A stretch of 64,000 bases of DNA from NCBI GenBank assembly GCA_050949885.1, contig JBMNGO010000002.1, positions 248,001 through 312,000 of the forward strand. Reading direction: 5' to 3'. Origin of the DNA: JBMNGO01 sp050949885. Lineage in GTDB: Bacteria; Bacillota; Syntrophomonadia; Syntrophomonadales; Syntrophomonadaceae. This document shows, piece after piece, positions 7,083 through 16,724 of the stretch. The notes under the pieces were generated by a model, which was not told the origin of the DNA, did no database searches, and saw only the letters and a program-made list of their open reading frames with translations. The position numbers and the translations under genes were made by a program. Position 1 is the stretch's first letter; the number at the start of each line of letters is the position of its first letter.

Positions 7083-7958
7083 CTATTCTAATATCTGGTA
7101 ACTGCTCGTAGTTACCGGTGCTTTTAGGTTGTCCAAAACTCTTTCCAGTAATACACCGTCTCTTTCCGGGTATCGATATCCATAGCTGGCCCTTATGGCC
7201 TGGGTAATAAATTGCACAGCACGGTCAAGAGCTAGCGGTAAGCTGTCACCCTTTAACATGCTTCCAAGTATAACGCTGGTAAAGCCATCACCGGTTCCTG
7301 GAAAATGCGCAGGAATATAATCGCATCGTATTTTCCAGAATCTCCCGTCTTCCTTGTCATAAGCAACTACATTGGTGCTTTTGGTAGTTTTTTTATCAGG
7401 AACACTGGTTATAATAACAATGCGGGGTCCCATGGCAGACAACTCCAGTAACCATTCTTTTATTTCCTGGTCACTGATTACTTTATATTTTTTTTCTAGG
7501 AGAAATACTGCTTCGGTAAAATTTGGTGTTATTAGGTCAGCTCGAGAAATGAACGAACGCATCTTATAAACCATCTCGTTATTCATAGTCTGATACAGTT
7601 TACCATTATCCCCCAACACGGGATCAATTACTATGAATGGTTCATCAGATGCAGCATAGACATCCATAAAATGAGAAATAATATCTATCTGCCGGGGGGA
7701 TCCCAGGAATCCGCTGTATAAACAATCAAGCTTTACGCCCAGCTTTACCCAGTGTCCAATGTATTCTTCCAAATGATCGGTTAGATCGATAAATTTATAG
7801 TCTGTAAAGCCTCCTGTATGTGTTGATAATATAGCTGTAGGTACAGGACATACCTGGATTCCCATGGATGATATTATGGGTATTATTATTGACAGGGATG
7901 TCCGGCCAAAACCAGACAAATCGTGAATAGCCGCCACTCTGGTTATAGGTGAATTCAT
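7083..7958 (-). CDS. Pyridoxal/pyridoxamine kinase family protein
   Basis: A 291-residue ribokinase-fold protein of the PdxK/PdxY type, which phosphorylates vitamin B6 vitamers with ATP. Supporting motifs are HDLSGFGRTSLS near the N-terminus, PTAILSTHTGG, VIDPVLGDNGKLY, DLITPNFTEA, and the anion-hole stretch PGTGDGFTSVILG with its catalytic Asp. The ATG at 7958 follows AAGGAGATGGATA. It lies 13 nt after gyrA and so probably shares its transcript. A salvage supply of PLP would serve the PLP enzymes encoded nearby (the aminotransferase and SelA), but that link is only contextual. Confidence 0.82.
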   Translation of the reverse strand: MNSPITRVAAIHDLSGFGRTSLSIIIPIISSMGIQVCPVPTAILSTHTGGFTDYKFIDLTDHLEEYIGHWVKLGVKLDCLYSGFLGSPRQIDIISHFMDVYAASDEPFIVIDPVLGDNGKLYQTMNNEMVYKMRSFISRADLITPNFTEAVFLLEKKYKVISDQEIKEWLLELSAMGPRIVIITSVPDKKTTKSTNVVAYDKEDGRFWKIRCDYIPAHFPGTGDGFTSVILGSMLKGDSLPLALDRAVQFITQAIRASYGYRYPERDGVLLERVLDNLKAPVTTSSYQILE

Positions 7959-7971
7959 TATCCATCTCCTT

Positions 7972-10410
7972 TTATTCTTCTTTTTCCACTCTAAACCCGG
8001 CTATCCCAACAATATGATCATCAGCAGGAAGTCTCATTAAAAGAACTCCTCGGGAGTATCTTTTTTGCTGGGAAATATCATCTACCTGCAGTCTTATTAC
8101 GTTACCTTCTGCTGTCAGGATAACGACTTCTTCCTCGGGCAGAACAGTTTTAAAAGCCACTAAGGATCCATTCTTGTTGGTTATTTCAATTGCTTTTAAA
8201 CCCTTTCCCCCGCGGTTTTGTTCTTTAAACTCTTCTATACGGGTTCTTTTGCCGTAGCCCTTTTCTGTTACTAAAACAACTTCTGATCCCGGCCGGTATT
8301 TATCAATACCTATTACTGATGCATTTTCATCTAGAGTAACTGCTCTGACTCCGGCTGCTGCCCTCCCCATTTCTCTCACTTGTTTTTCGTTGAAGACAAT
8401 AGCTTGTCCGGTTGAGGTAGCTACCATAATTCTATTGTCTTCTTTTACCTTGATAACTCCCACCAGTTCATCATTTTCCTTCAAGGTAACTGCTATTAAT
8501 CCTTTTCTCCTGATGTTTCTAAACAATTCCAGGTTGGTCTTTTTTATGACCCCTTTCCGGGTTATCATCATCAGATCGTATTGCTTGTTGAATTTGCCGG
8601 CAGCAACCATTGTGGTTACTTTCTCTTCTCCCTGGATGTCCACAAAATTAATTATTGGCATCCCCTTGGCCTGCCGTGAAGATTCAGGAATCTGATAGGC
8701 CTTACAGGAGAAAACCCGCCCTTTGTTGGTGAAGAAAAGAACATCGGACAGCACGCTGGTTACCAAAACACTCACAGCTTCATCCTCAGCCCGGGTAGTT
8801 GTCGAGCTGACTCCCTTTCCTCCCCGTTTCTGAGCTCTGTATCCTTCAAGAGGCTGACGTTTGATATAACCCCGCATACTGAGAGTAATCATCACATCAT
8901 GATCTTCTATAAAATCTTCTTCTTCTAGCTGAGTAATTTCCGGACAAATTTCGGTCCTTCTTTCATCACCGTATTTTTGTTTTATCTCCTTTAATTCCTC
9001 TTTTATTATCTCCAGAATTCTTTCTGGTTTGGCCAGTATGTCGTTAAGATCGGCTATTTGAGCCAATAAAGCCTGGTATTCTTCTTCCAGTTTGCTCCTT
9101 TCCAGCCCGGTTAATTGTGCCAGTCTCATGTCCAAAATGGCATTAGCTTGGATTTCGGTCAGGTTAAAACGTGATATTAGTGCTTCCCGTGCAGTTGGCC
9201 GGTCGGGACTATTTCTAATCAAATCCACAATTTGATCCAAATTGTCCAAGGCTATTTTTAGCCCTTCAACAATATGGAGCCGCTCCTGGGCAATTTTCAA
9301 CTCATACCGGGTTCTTCTGATTGTTACGTCCTGGCGGTGTTCAATATAATGCTGTAAAAAATCTTTTAGATTGAGAATTTTGGGCTGTCCATTAACCAAG
9401 GCCAGCATGATTATTCCATAGCTTTCTTCCATCTGGGTCTGCTTAAGCAGCTTGTTAGCAAGTATCTCAATATTTAAATCACGTCTGGCTTCTATTACAA
9501 CTCTAATTCCCTTGCGATCAGATTCATCCCTAAGGGCTACGATTCCCTCAATTTTTTTATCCCTTACCAATTCGGCAATTTTTTCTACCAAACGGGATTT
9601 GTTCACCTGATAAGGAATCTCATCTATTATTATTGAATTCCCGCCATTTTTTCTTTGTTCAATATGGTACTTGGCTCTAATCTTAATAGTGCCTCTTCCA
9701 GTAGTATAGGCCTGTTTTATTCCCTCAGCTCCCATAATGATCCCCCCAGTAGGAAAGTCCGGCCCGGGAATGGTTTCCATAAGTTCGTCAACAGACACTG
9801 CTGGATTATCAATGAGCAAGATTAAACCGTCAACTATTTCCCCTAAATTATGCGGGGGGATATTAGTGGCCATCCCTACGGCTATTCCCGATGATCCGTT
9901 TATCAGCAGGTTAGGAATGCGTGCGGGCAAAACCTGGGGTTCCTGCCGGGTATCGTCATAATTGGGCCGCCAATCAACTGTATCTTTGTTAATATCTTTC
10001 AGGAGCTCTGCAGCTATTTTGGACATGCGGCTTTCCGTGTAACGCATAGCAGCCGCCGAGTCCCCGTCTATTGATCCGAAATTTCCATGCCCGTCTATTA
10101 AAGGATATCGCATGGAGAAGTTTTGAGCCATTTTAACCATCGTATCGTATATAGCTGCATCACCATGGGGATGATATTTACCCATGACTTCGCCGACTAT
10201 GTTGGCAGATTTTTTATGTGGTTTATCATGAGTCATACCCTGATCAAAAAGTGCATACAAAATGCGGCGATGAACGGGTTTTAACCCATCCCTGACATCA
10301 GGAATAGCCCTGGATACGATAACACTCATGGAGTATTCCAGAAAAGATTTCTTTACTTCCTTGCCAATGTCTACTTCCAATACTTTCTGCCCTATTGTAT
10401 TCTCAAACAA
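7972..10410 (-). CDS. gyrA: DNA gyrase subunit A
   Basis: The cutting and rejoining subunit of DNA gyrase, about 812 residues. The catalytic Tyr is in SAAAMRYTESRM near residue 124. The GyrA-box needed for DNA wrapping is seen as QKRGGKG in the C-terminal beta-pinwheel. In the quinolone-determining region the helix reads HPHGDAAIYDTM, with Ala where E. coli has Ser83. The TTG at 10410 is preferred because GAGGTGA lies 4 nt before it; the GTG at 10419 is part of that ribosome binding site. It follows gyrB by about 23 nt. Confidence 0.97.
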   Translation of the reverse strand: MFENTIGQKVLEVDIGKEVKKSFLEYSMSVIVSRAIPDVRDGLKPVHRRILYALFDQGMTHDKPHKKSANIVGEVMGKYHPHGDAAIYDTMVKMAQNFSMRYPLIDGHGNFGSIDGDSAAAMRYTESRMSKIAAELLKDINKDTVDWRPNYDDTRQEPQVLPARIPNLLINGSSGIAVGMATNIPPHNLGEIVDGLILLIDNPAVSVDELMETIPGPDFPTGGIIMGAEGIKQAYTTGRGTIKIRAKYHIEQRKNGGNSIIIDEIPYQVNKSRLVEKIAELVRDKKIEGIVALRDESDRKGIRVVIEARRDLNIEILANKLLKQTQMEESYGIIMLALVNGQPKILNLKDFLQHYIEHRQDVTIRRTRYELKIAQERLHIVEGLKIALDNLDQIVDLIRNSPDRPTAREALISRFNLTEIQANAILDMRLAQLTGLERSKLEEEYQALLAQIADLNDILAKPERILEIIKEELKEIKQKYGDERRTEICPEITQLEEEDFIEDHDVMITLSMRGYIKRQPLEGYRAQKRGGKGVSSTTTRAEDEAVSVLVTSVLSDVLFFTNKGRVFSCKAYQIPESSRQAKGMPIINFVDIQGEEKVTTMVAAGKFNKQYDLMMITRKGVIKKTNLELFRNIRRKGLIAVTLKENDELVGVIKVKEDNRIMVATSTGQAIVFNEKQVREMGRAAAGVRAVTLDENASVIGIDKYRPGSEVVLVTEKGYGKRTRIEEFKEQNRGGKGLKAIEITNKNGSLVAFKTVLPEEEVVILTAEGNVIRLQVDDISQQKRYSRGVLLMRLPADDHIVGIAGFRVEKEE

Positions 10411-10433
10411 ATAATTCACCTCGAAACTCTATA

Positions 10434-12341
10434 CTAAATATCCAGGTTCACAACATATTTGGCATTTTCCTGAATAAATTCTCGTCTAGGCTCGACATTT
10501 TCCCCCATTAAATCGGAGAAAATTAAATTTGCTTCATTGGCGTCCTCTATGGTTACCTTTAGCAAGCTTCTGGTTTCCGGGTTCATGGTGGTTTCCCATA
10601 ACTGCTCCGGATCCATTTCCCCCAGACCTTTATATCGCTGTATGGTCCATTTTGTACCTGACTCGCTGATGAATTTATTCATTTCCTCTTCACTGTGGAA
10701 ATAATGAATCTTATTTCCCTGTTTTATTCCATAAAGGGGCGGCTGGGCGATATAGATATACTCATTTTCAATTAATGGCCGCATATACCGGTTGAAGAAG
10801 GTTAGCAGAAGAACTCTAATATGTGAACCATCAACATCCGCGTCGGTCATAATAAATATTTTATGGTAGCGCGCTTTGGTAATATCAAAGTCCTCGTCTA
10901 TTCCGGTTCCTATGGCTGTTATCAGAGATTTTATTTCTTCGTTGGAAAGGATTTTGTCCAATCTGGATTTTTGCACATTGAGAATTTTCCCTTTTAAGGG
11001 AAGTATAGCCTGGAAATTTCGGTCTCTTCCCTGCTTGGCGGATCCGCCGGCAGAATCTCCTTCAACAATATATAATTCTGATACTTCCGGGTTGCTGTTG
11101 CTGCAATCAGCCAGTTTCCCGGGCAGGCTGGTGGATTCCAGAGCATTTTTTCTGCGGGTAAGTTCCCGGGCTTTTTTTGCTGCTTCGCGAGCTCTTCGGG
11201 CTGAAATGGCCTTTTCCATTATCTTTTTGGCAATGGCTGGATTCTCATTGAGATAGTCTCCTACATGCTCGTTAACAGCACTTTCCACAATCCCGCGAAT
11301 AAAAGTATTGCCCAATTTTGTTTTAGTTTGTCCCTCAAACTGGGGTTCCTTAACTAAAACGGAAACCACCGCCGCAAGTCCTTCGCGAATATCTTCTCCT
11401 GAAAGGTTGACATCGTTTTCTTTCAAATACCCATTTCTTTTGCCAAAATCGTTAATCAAACGAGTTAATCCATTTTTAAAGCCTACTTCATGGGTGCCCC
11501 CTTCCTGGGTTCTGATATTATTGGCGAAAGAATAAATATTTTCCGTATAGCCAGTGTTATATTGAAGAGCCACATTAACAATAACGTCATCCTTCCGGCT
11601 TTCGAAGTAAAAAGGGTTGGTATCTATTGTTTCTTTATTTTTATTAATAAAAGACACAAAATCCTTTAATCCTTCCGTGTAATGAAAACTGATTTTATAA
11701 GGTTCCGGTCCTCTTAGGTCATTAAAGTCGATTTTAAGCCCCTTATTCAAAAAAGAAAGTTCTCTCAACCTCTGGATTATTATTTCTCTTTCAAATACCG
11801 TTTCCTCAAAAATTTCCGGGTCGGGCAAAAAATAAATGGATGTCCCTTTTTCCTTCGTTTCCCCGATTTTTTCCACACCTGTAACCGGTCTCCCATTTTT
11901 GTAAGTTTGCTTAAAAATGTAGCCATCCCTTTTGACGGTTACCTCAAGTAGACTAGATAGGGCATTAACAACAGATAAGCCTACACCGTGCAGCCCACCC
12001 GAAATATTATATCCGCTGCCTCCAAATTTTCCGCCGGAATGAAGAGTAGTCATGATTACTTCCAAGGCCGGCAGATTCATGGATGGATGGATATCAACGG
12101 GAATACCCCTTCCATTGTCGGTTACCAGTACTCCGTTATTTTCCAGGAAGCTCACTTCTATAAAATCACAGTATCCGCCTACTGCTTCATCAATACTGTT
12201 ATCAACAATTTCAAAAACCAAGTGGTGCAATCCTCTAGGACCGGTGGAGCCAATATACATACCGGGTCTTTTTTTTACAGCTTCCAGTCCTTCTAAAACT
12301 TGAATATTTGCAGCATTATATTCGCCTTCAATTTTATTCAC
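10434..12341 (-). CDS. gyrB: DNA gyrase subunit B
   Basis: The ATPase subunit of gyrase, 635 residues. The GHKL ATP site shows DNSIDEAVGG, DNGRGIPVD and GLHGVGLSVVNALS. The TOPRIM domain shows ELYIVEGDSAGGSA and MTDADVDGSHIR, which bind the metal. The C-terminus carries QRYKGLGEM. The GTG start at 12341 follows GGAGGG at good spacing. It comes 5 nt after remB, in the usual origin gene order. Confidence 0.98.
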   Translation of the reverse strand: MNKIEGEYNAANIQVLEGLEAVKKRPGMYIGSTGPRGLHHLVFEIVDNSIDEAVGGYCDFIEVSFLENNGVLVTDNGRGIPVDIHPSMNLPALEVIMTTLHSGGKFGGSGYNISGGLHGVGLSVVNALSSLLEVTVKRDGYIFKQTYKNGRPVTGVEKIGETKEKGTSIYFLPDPEIFEETVFEREIIIQRLRELSFLNKGLKIDFNDLRGPEPYKISFHYTEGLKDFVSFINKNKETIDTNPFYFESRKDDVIVNVALQYNTGYTENIYSFANNIRTQEGGTHEVGFKNGLTRLINDFGKRNGYLKENDVNLSGEDIREGLAAVVSVLVKEPQFEGQTKTKLGNTFIRGIVESAVNEHVGDYLNENPAIAKKIMEKAISARRAREAAKKARELTRRKNALESTSLPGKLADCSNSNPEVSELYIVEGDSAGGSAKQGRDRNFQAILPLKGKILNVQKSRLDKILSNEEIKSLITAIGTGIDEDFDITKARYHKIFIMTDADVDGSHIRVLLLTFFNRYMRPLIENEYIYIAQPPLYGIKQGNKIHYFHSEEEMNKFISESGTKWTIQRYKGLGEMDPEQLWETTMNPETRSLLKVTIEDANEANLIFSDLMGENVEPRREFIQENAKYVVNLDI

Positions 12342-12346
12342 TCTGT

Positions 12347-12598
12347 TTAGCCCTCCTTGTAGTGGCTCAGTGACCTTCTATACAGGGTAATTGAAGAAAT
12401 CGGAGAAAGGTAAACCTTTTTATCAGTTATCAATAATGTTTTTTCTTTTCCGAGTTCACTGATATTTACCAGTATTTTGTCCAGCCTTGCATTGTCAATA
12501 ATATCTTCCAAGTCGTTGGATAGTGAATTTTCAATATTAATAATGGCAACTATCTCCCTAGCAGGAATTACATAATTATTTCCCAGGTGAATATACAT
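12347..12598 (-). CDS. remB: RemB/YaaB family regulator (DUF370)
   Basis: A protein of about 83 residues beginning MYIHLGNNYVIPAREIVAI, typical of the DUF370 group to which the matrix regulators RemA and RemB belong. In Bacillus subtilis remB (yaaB) also lies between recF and gyrB, so the position supports the name. RemA is a DNA-binding regulator of biofilm genes; what RemB does is less clear. The ATG at 12598 follows AAAGGAG and leaves 11 nt to recF. A longer frame from 12613 would overlap the recF stop. Confidence 0.85.
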   Translation of the reverse strand: MYIHLGNNYVIPAREIVAIINIENSLSNDLEDIIDNARLDKILVNISELGKEKTLLITDKKVYLSPISSITLYRRSLSHYKEG

Positions 12599-12609
12599 AA
12601 TATCTCCTT

Positions 12610-13725
12610 TCATTCCAGCCGGCCTTGGTTAACCGTCGATATTTTTATTCCTGGCAGATTTTTGGAATCGATATTAACCGAAGTAAGGAAAGTTTGAAAA
12701 TGGGCATTACTTAGATATTTAATTAACATATCTTTTTTTGGTCGGTCAAGTTCTGCTAGTACTTCATCCAATAATAGAACAGGATAAAAACCCATTATTT
12801 TCCGGAAAGCAAAGAGCTCGGCAAGTTTCAAAGTAACGGCAATATTGCGTTGCTGCCCTTGTGATGCATAAATTCGAGCTGGTTGACTATTTAGATATAT
12901 ATTTATATCATCCAGGTGAGGCCCCACCATAGTTTTCTTTTTTTCATCTTCTTCTTTTCCTATCATTTCCAATTGCTTTTTTAGCATATCGCGGAGAATT
13001 TCCATGTTAATTTTACCATTCTCAACGGGAAAAGAAAGGGCGTATCTGATTTTAAGGTCTTCTACCTGATCATTGATACTTTTTTGTACTATTTGGGCAG
13101 CTTGATCTAGTAGGTTTACATAGTTAATTCTGGCTATAATAATACTGGCAGCCTTTTCAACGAATATTTCATTTATAATATTGAAGGTTTTAGTATAAGC
13201 TTGGTCCCTTTTTAATAATAAATTCCTCTTTTTTAGGATTTTTGTATATTTCTCTATATCAGCATTAAATTGGGGAGATATCTGCCTTAAAGCAAAATCC
13301 AGGAAATTTCTCCTTTTTTTTGGTGTTCCCTTAACTAAATATAGATCGTCTGGAGTAAAAATGACCACTCGCAGACGCTCGGGATGTTGGTGGGGCTGTT
13401 TTTGTTGATTTATCTTAAAAATCTTTCCCTGCTTCTTATAATAACTGAGATTACTGGTAAAATCTCTGTCGTCAATTTTATAAGTAATTTGTATAGTAAA
13501 ACTATCCTTATTTACTTCAATAAAATCGTCGTAAGTTCCGCTGCGAAAAGAAGATCCAGTGGCGTTTACCAAAATAGCTTCGAGAATATTAGTTTTTCCC
13601 TGAGCATTACTACCCTGAAAAATGTTCAATTTAGAAGCAGGGCTATACGAGATATTTTTGATGTTTCTAAAGCGGTTTATTATCAATTTATTAATTTTCA
13701 AGCTCTTTGGAAACACTCTCCTCAA
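12610..13725 (-). CDS. recF: DNA replication/repair protein RecF
   Basis: An SMC-like ATPase that helps load RecA at single-strand gaps, about 371 residues. Walker A is GSNAQGKTN, the signature region is YASQGQQRNIA, and Walker B is VLLLDEVLAELD. The start is uncertain: TTG at 13725 overlaps the dnaN stop as TTGA and suggests coupled translation; GTG at 13716 sits very close to GAGGAG; and TTG at 13701 would begin with KINKLIINRFRNI, which matches where RecF proteins normally start. The order dnaN-recF-remB lacks the small S4-domain gene often found between dnaN and recF. Confidence 0.95.
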   Translation of the reverse strand: MRRVFPKSLKINKLIINRFRNIKNISYSPASKLNIFQGSNAQGKTNILEAILVNATGSSFRSGTYDDFIEVNKDSFTIQITYKIDDRDFTSNLSYYKKQGKIFKINQQKQPHQHPERLRVVIFTPDDLYLVKGTPKKRRNFLDFALRQISPQFNADIEKYTKILKKRNLLLKRDQAYTKTFNIINEIFVEKAASIIIARINYVNLLDQAAQIVQKSINDQVEDLKIRYALSFPVENGKINMEILRDMLKKQLEMIGKEEDEKKKTMVGPHLDDINIYLNSQPARIYASQGQQRNIAVTLKLAELFAFRKIMGFYPVLLLDEVLAELDRPKKDMLIKYLSNAHFQTFLTSVNIDSKNLPGIKISTVNQGRLE

Positions 13726-14861
13726 TTACTGGTTCTAAGAGGTACTAGAATATATAAATAATTATCCTTATTTGGATTTAAAATCATGGCTGGGCCTTGG
13801 GAGCTGGAGAGTTTTATTACTATTTCCTCACATTCTCCGCTCAGTAATTTTACTACATCCAAAAAATAATTTGTATTAAAAGCAATTCTTTGTTCGTTTT
13901 GGCCTTCAATAGTCACGTTTTCTATTACTTCCTTTATTTCACCCATAATATCCGAATAAGAATTTATTATTACTTCATCTTTTCCAAGACTAAATTGAAC
14001 ATGTTGTATTTTTAGTTTATCATCAGTAGGCATTATTCGTGCTCTTTCAAGAGTTTCTTCTAAAATCTGGCTTTGGATTATTATGGTTGTATTAAAGGAA
14101 GAAGGAATAACTTGATCATAATTAGGATATTGCCCTTCTATTATTCTTGATAAAAGTAAGAAATCTTTTTTCACAAAGAAAACATTGTTTTGACTGTAAC
14201 CTATTGTAATCTCTTCTTTATTATCGTCTAAAAGCCGCAGCAATTCACTTACTGTACGGGAGGGAATAACAAAAGATAAAGGTTTTAAATTTTGTTCCGC
14301 CAAATTATAGATGTAATAAGCCAGACGATGGGTATCTGATGCTACTATTCTAAGACTCCCATTTTCCTTTAGGTCAAATAAAATTCCTGTAAAAACCTGC
14401 CTAAAATGTGTTACAGCAGAGGCAAAAACTGTTTTCTTAAGGGCTTCCCGTAATATATATTGAGGCAGGGATACAAATTTCTGCATATTAGAAATAGGTA
14501 AATCGGGATATTCGTAATCCCTGTAAATATTAATGGCCCCAGAAGAACGTCCATAGGTGATATTTAATTTGGAACGTTCATAATTGAGATTCACATTTAT
14601 TTTAGAGTCGGGCAGTAATTTGATATAGTCGGCAAAATAATGAGCATTTACAAGCACTTTACCTTCTTCAATTATCTCAACGTTAGTATTACTTGCTTTA
14701 ATACCAATTTCCATATCAGTTGCTGTCATTGTTAATCCTTTATCAAAGGTGGCCTCTATTAAAAGGCCGGAAAGGATAGGAGTGGTATTTCTGGTTGAGG
14801 CCGCCCGATAAACAGCTGTCGTTAAGGCTGAGAGTTCTTTTTTTTCAATCACAAATTCCAT
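13722..14861 (-). CDS. dnaN: DNA polymerase III beta sliding clamp
   Basis: A 379-residue clamp that encircles DNA and tethers the polymerase. The N-terminal MEFVIEKKELSALTTAVYRA, the central RLAYYIYN region and the C-terminal MILNPN...YILVPLR are typical of the three-domain beta clamp. The ATG at 14861 follows a GGAGG motif. It lies about 150 nt downstream of dnaA, and that gap holds the unwinding part of oriC. Confidence 0.98.
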   Translation of the reverse strand: MEFVIEKKELSALTTAVYRAASTRNTTPILSGLLIEATFDKGLTMTATDMEIGIKASNTNVEIIEEGKVLVNAHYFADYIKLLPDSKINVNLNYERSKLNITYGRSSGAINIYRDYEYPDLPISNMQKFVSLPQYILREALKKTVFASAVTHFRQVFTGILFDLKENGSLRIVASDTHRLAYYIYNLAEQNLKPLSFVIPSRTVSELLRLLDDNKEEITIGYSQNNVFFVKKDFLLLSRIIEGQYPNYDQVIPSSFNTTIIIQSQILEETLERARIMPTDDKLKIQHVQFSLGKDEVIINSYSDIMGEIKEVIENVTIEGQNEQRIAFNTNYFLDVVKLLSGECEEIVIKLSSSQGPAMILNPNKDNYLYILVPLRTSN

Positions 14862-14886
14862 TCAAAAAACCTCCAACTTTTATATG

Positions 14887-14960
14887 TTTTAAGGTTATTT
14901 TTTTTATTGATTAACATATTAGCAGTAATAGTAGTAGTACTGTGAAAGATGGGGAAAAAC
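14887..14960. other. oriC unwinding region with DnaA-trio element
   Basis: The dnaA-dnaN gap contains an AT-rich tract (14887-14920), then the triplets CAG TAA TAG TAG TAG TAC (about 14923-14940), then a G-rich stretch TGGGGAAAAAC. Read 3' to 5' the triplets give the GAT/AAT DnaA-trio pattern known from the Bacillus subtilis origin, in the same orientation relative to dnaA and dnaN. A weak DnaA-box-like sequence (TCTTTCACA on the minus strand) lies on the dnaA side. No consensus TTATCCACA is present here. Confidence 0.7.
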
Positions 14961-15013
14961 AAGAAAAAAAACCTTTTTGATTATGTTTGAGACGTTAATA
15001 AACCTGTTATTTA

Positions 15014-16318
15014 TTATTTTATATAACTTGGATCAATTTTTTTACATAATTCCTCGATAATTGATGCAAGCTCTTCGTTATCTTGAATATCTTTGGCAAT
15101 TTTATCGTTGGCATGTATTACTGTAGTATGGTCCCTTCCTCCAAAACAGGAGCCAATATGAGGATAGGAAGCATCAGTAAATTTTCTGCATAAAAACATG
15201 GCTATTTGGCGAGGTTCGACTAGCCGCTTATTTCTCTTTTTTGAATTAATTTCTTTTACATCAATCTTGTAATGGGAAGCAACAATTTGTTGAATTGTCT
15301 CAATAGATACCTTTTTTTGGGGTGGTGATGGTAAAATATCCTTTAATGCTTCCGTTGCTGTTGTAATGTTTAATTCTTTTTTAGTAAGGGTAGTGTAAGC
15401 TACTAGCCTTATGAGAGCTCCTTCCAGTTCTCTGATGTTGGATACAATATAATTGGCTATGTAGTCAAGTATTTCATAAGGAATATTAAGATTGTCCATT
15501 TGGGCCTTTTTTCTTAATATAGCCACTCTGGTTTCCAGATCGGGAGGTTGAATATCTGTTATTAAGCCCCATTCAAATCTAGAACGCAGGCGGTCTTCCA
15601 GTGTGGGGATATTTCTTGGTGGGCGGTCACTGGAAATAACCAATTGTTTATTGGCTTCGTAAAGGGTATTAAATGTATGAAAAAATTCTTCTTGAGTTCT
15701 CTCTTTTCCTGCCAGAAACTGAATGTCGTCAATCAGCAATACGTCTATATTTCTGTATTTATTCCTAAACCCGGAGGTGTTATCGTCACGAATTGAACCG
15801 ATAAGTTCATTGGTAAATTGTTCTGACGACACATAAGTGACTGTGGCTTTGGGATTTTTACTTAGAATATGGTGACCAATAGCTTGCATTAAATGGGTTT
15901 TGCCCAAGCCTACCCCGCCGTAAATAAATAAAGGATTGTAAGCTTTCGATGGTGATTCAGCGACTGCGTAGCAGGCTGCATGAGCAAAATGGTTGCTGTT
16001 TCCTATAACAAAGGTATCAAAAGTATATTTGGGGTTTAGAGTGAGGTTAGACAAATTATTTTCAGTAACAGGTTCTGTGGTTAATGCAACCGTTAACGGT
16101 TGATCAGATAAATGGTTTAACTTCTTATTAATCAAAGAAAGATAACGTGATTCTATCCATTCTTTAGTAAGAGAATTAGGCACGTTTATATACATAATAT
16201 GGTCATTCGTATACTGGTAACTGAGCATAGAAAACCAGATATCAAAACTGGTTGATCCAATTTCATTGCGAATTTCATTTAGCACTTTATTCCACAAAAC
16301 GGAATATTGGTCAGACAT
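15014..16318 (-). CDS. dnaA: Chromosomal replication initiator DnaA
   Basis: The ATP-dependent initiator that binds DnaA boxes and melts the origin, 434 residues. Domain I covers about residues 1-85, followed by a short linker. The AAA+ domain has Walker A GGVGLGKTH (134-142) and Walker B VLLIDDIQFL. The C-terminal helix-turn-helix carries the signature GRDHTTVIHA that reads DnaA boxes. The ATG at 16318 is preceded by GGGGGA. The gene is divergent from rpmH, as is usual in Firmicutes. Confidence 0.98.
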   Translation of the reverse strand: MSDQYSVLWNKVLNEIRNEIGSTSFDIWFSMLSYQYTNDHIMYINVPNSLTKEWIESRYLSLINKKLNHLSDQPLTVALTTEPVTENNLSNLTLNPKYTFDTFVIGNSNHFAHAACYAVAESPSKAYNPLFIYGGVGLGKTHLMQAIGHHILSKNPKATVTYVSSEQFTNELIGSIRDDNTSGFRNKYRNIDVLLIDDIQFLAGKERTQEEFFHTFNTLYEANKQLVISSDRPPRNIPTLEDRLRSRFEWGLITDIQPPDLETRVAILRKKAQMDNLNIPYEILDYIANYIVSNIRELEGALIRLVAYTTLTKKELNITTATEALKDILPSPPQKKVSIETIQQIVASHYKIDVKEINSKKRNKRLVEPRQIAMFLCRKFTDASYPHIGSCFGGRDHTTVIHANDKIAKDIQDNEELASIIEELCKKIDPSYIK

Positions 16319-16332
16319 TTAGCTAGTCCCCC

Positions 16333-16391
16333 TGTTGAATATGTGGAAAGATATTTAAAAATATGAAAATGTCCTGTTGATATGTTGATAA
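16333..16391. other. Cluster of imperfect DnaA boxes upstream of dnaA
   Basis: Four same-orientation sequences resemble TGTGGATAA: TGTTGAATA (16333), TGTGGAAAG (16342), TGTTGATAT (16375) and TGTTGATAA (16383, equal to TTATCAACA on the other strand, one mismatch). Two pairs abut or overlap by one base. With the trio element this suggests a bipartite origin flanking dnaA. None is a perfect box. Confidence 0.5.
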
Positions 16392-16474
16392 CAAAAATGG
16401 TAAAAAGCTGTAATCATGAATATTATCATAACAGAATAAGACTGTTTTTTGAAGTGTTAAAAAACCTGGTATTA

Positions 16475-16503
16475 TTGACATTACTGGGGTGAAAAAATAT
16501 AAT
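16475..16503 (+). promoter_or_regulatory. Strong sigma-A promoter of rpmH
   Basis: A consensus TTGACA, a 17-nt spacer and TATAAT lie about 40 nt before the rpmH start. It should drive rpmH-rnpA and perhaps the following genes. Confidence 0.9.
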
Positions 16504-16544
16504 TATAAGGTGTTTGCATCACATTAAGGAGGATGTACAAAGTT

Positions 16545-16679
16545 ATGAAAAGAACATTTCAGCCTAAAAATAGGCAGAGAAAAAGAGAGCACGGTTTCAG
16601 GAAGAGAATGGCTACAGCCGGAGGAAGAAAAGTCATAGCCAACAGGCGAAGAAAAGGCAGAACTACTATTTGTGCATAG
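16545..16679 (+). CDS. rpmH: Ribosomal protein bL34
   Basis: A very basic 44-residue large-subunit protein starting MKRTFQPKNRQRKREHGF, with the typical RKVIANRRRKGR near the end. The ATG at 16545 follows AAGGAGG. It is the first gene of the plus-strand half of the origin region, divergent from dnaA. Confidence 0.97.
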   Translation: MKRTFQPKNRQRKREHGFRKRMATAGGRKVIANRRRKGRTTICA

Positions 16680-16724
16680 GTCGTTAAAGCGGCCTTTTTG
16701 TTTTTAAAACGAGGGGCTTTTTGG

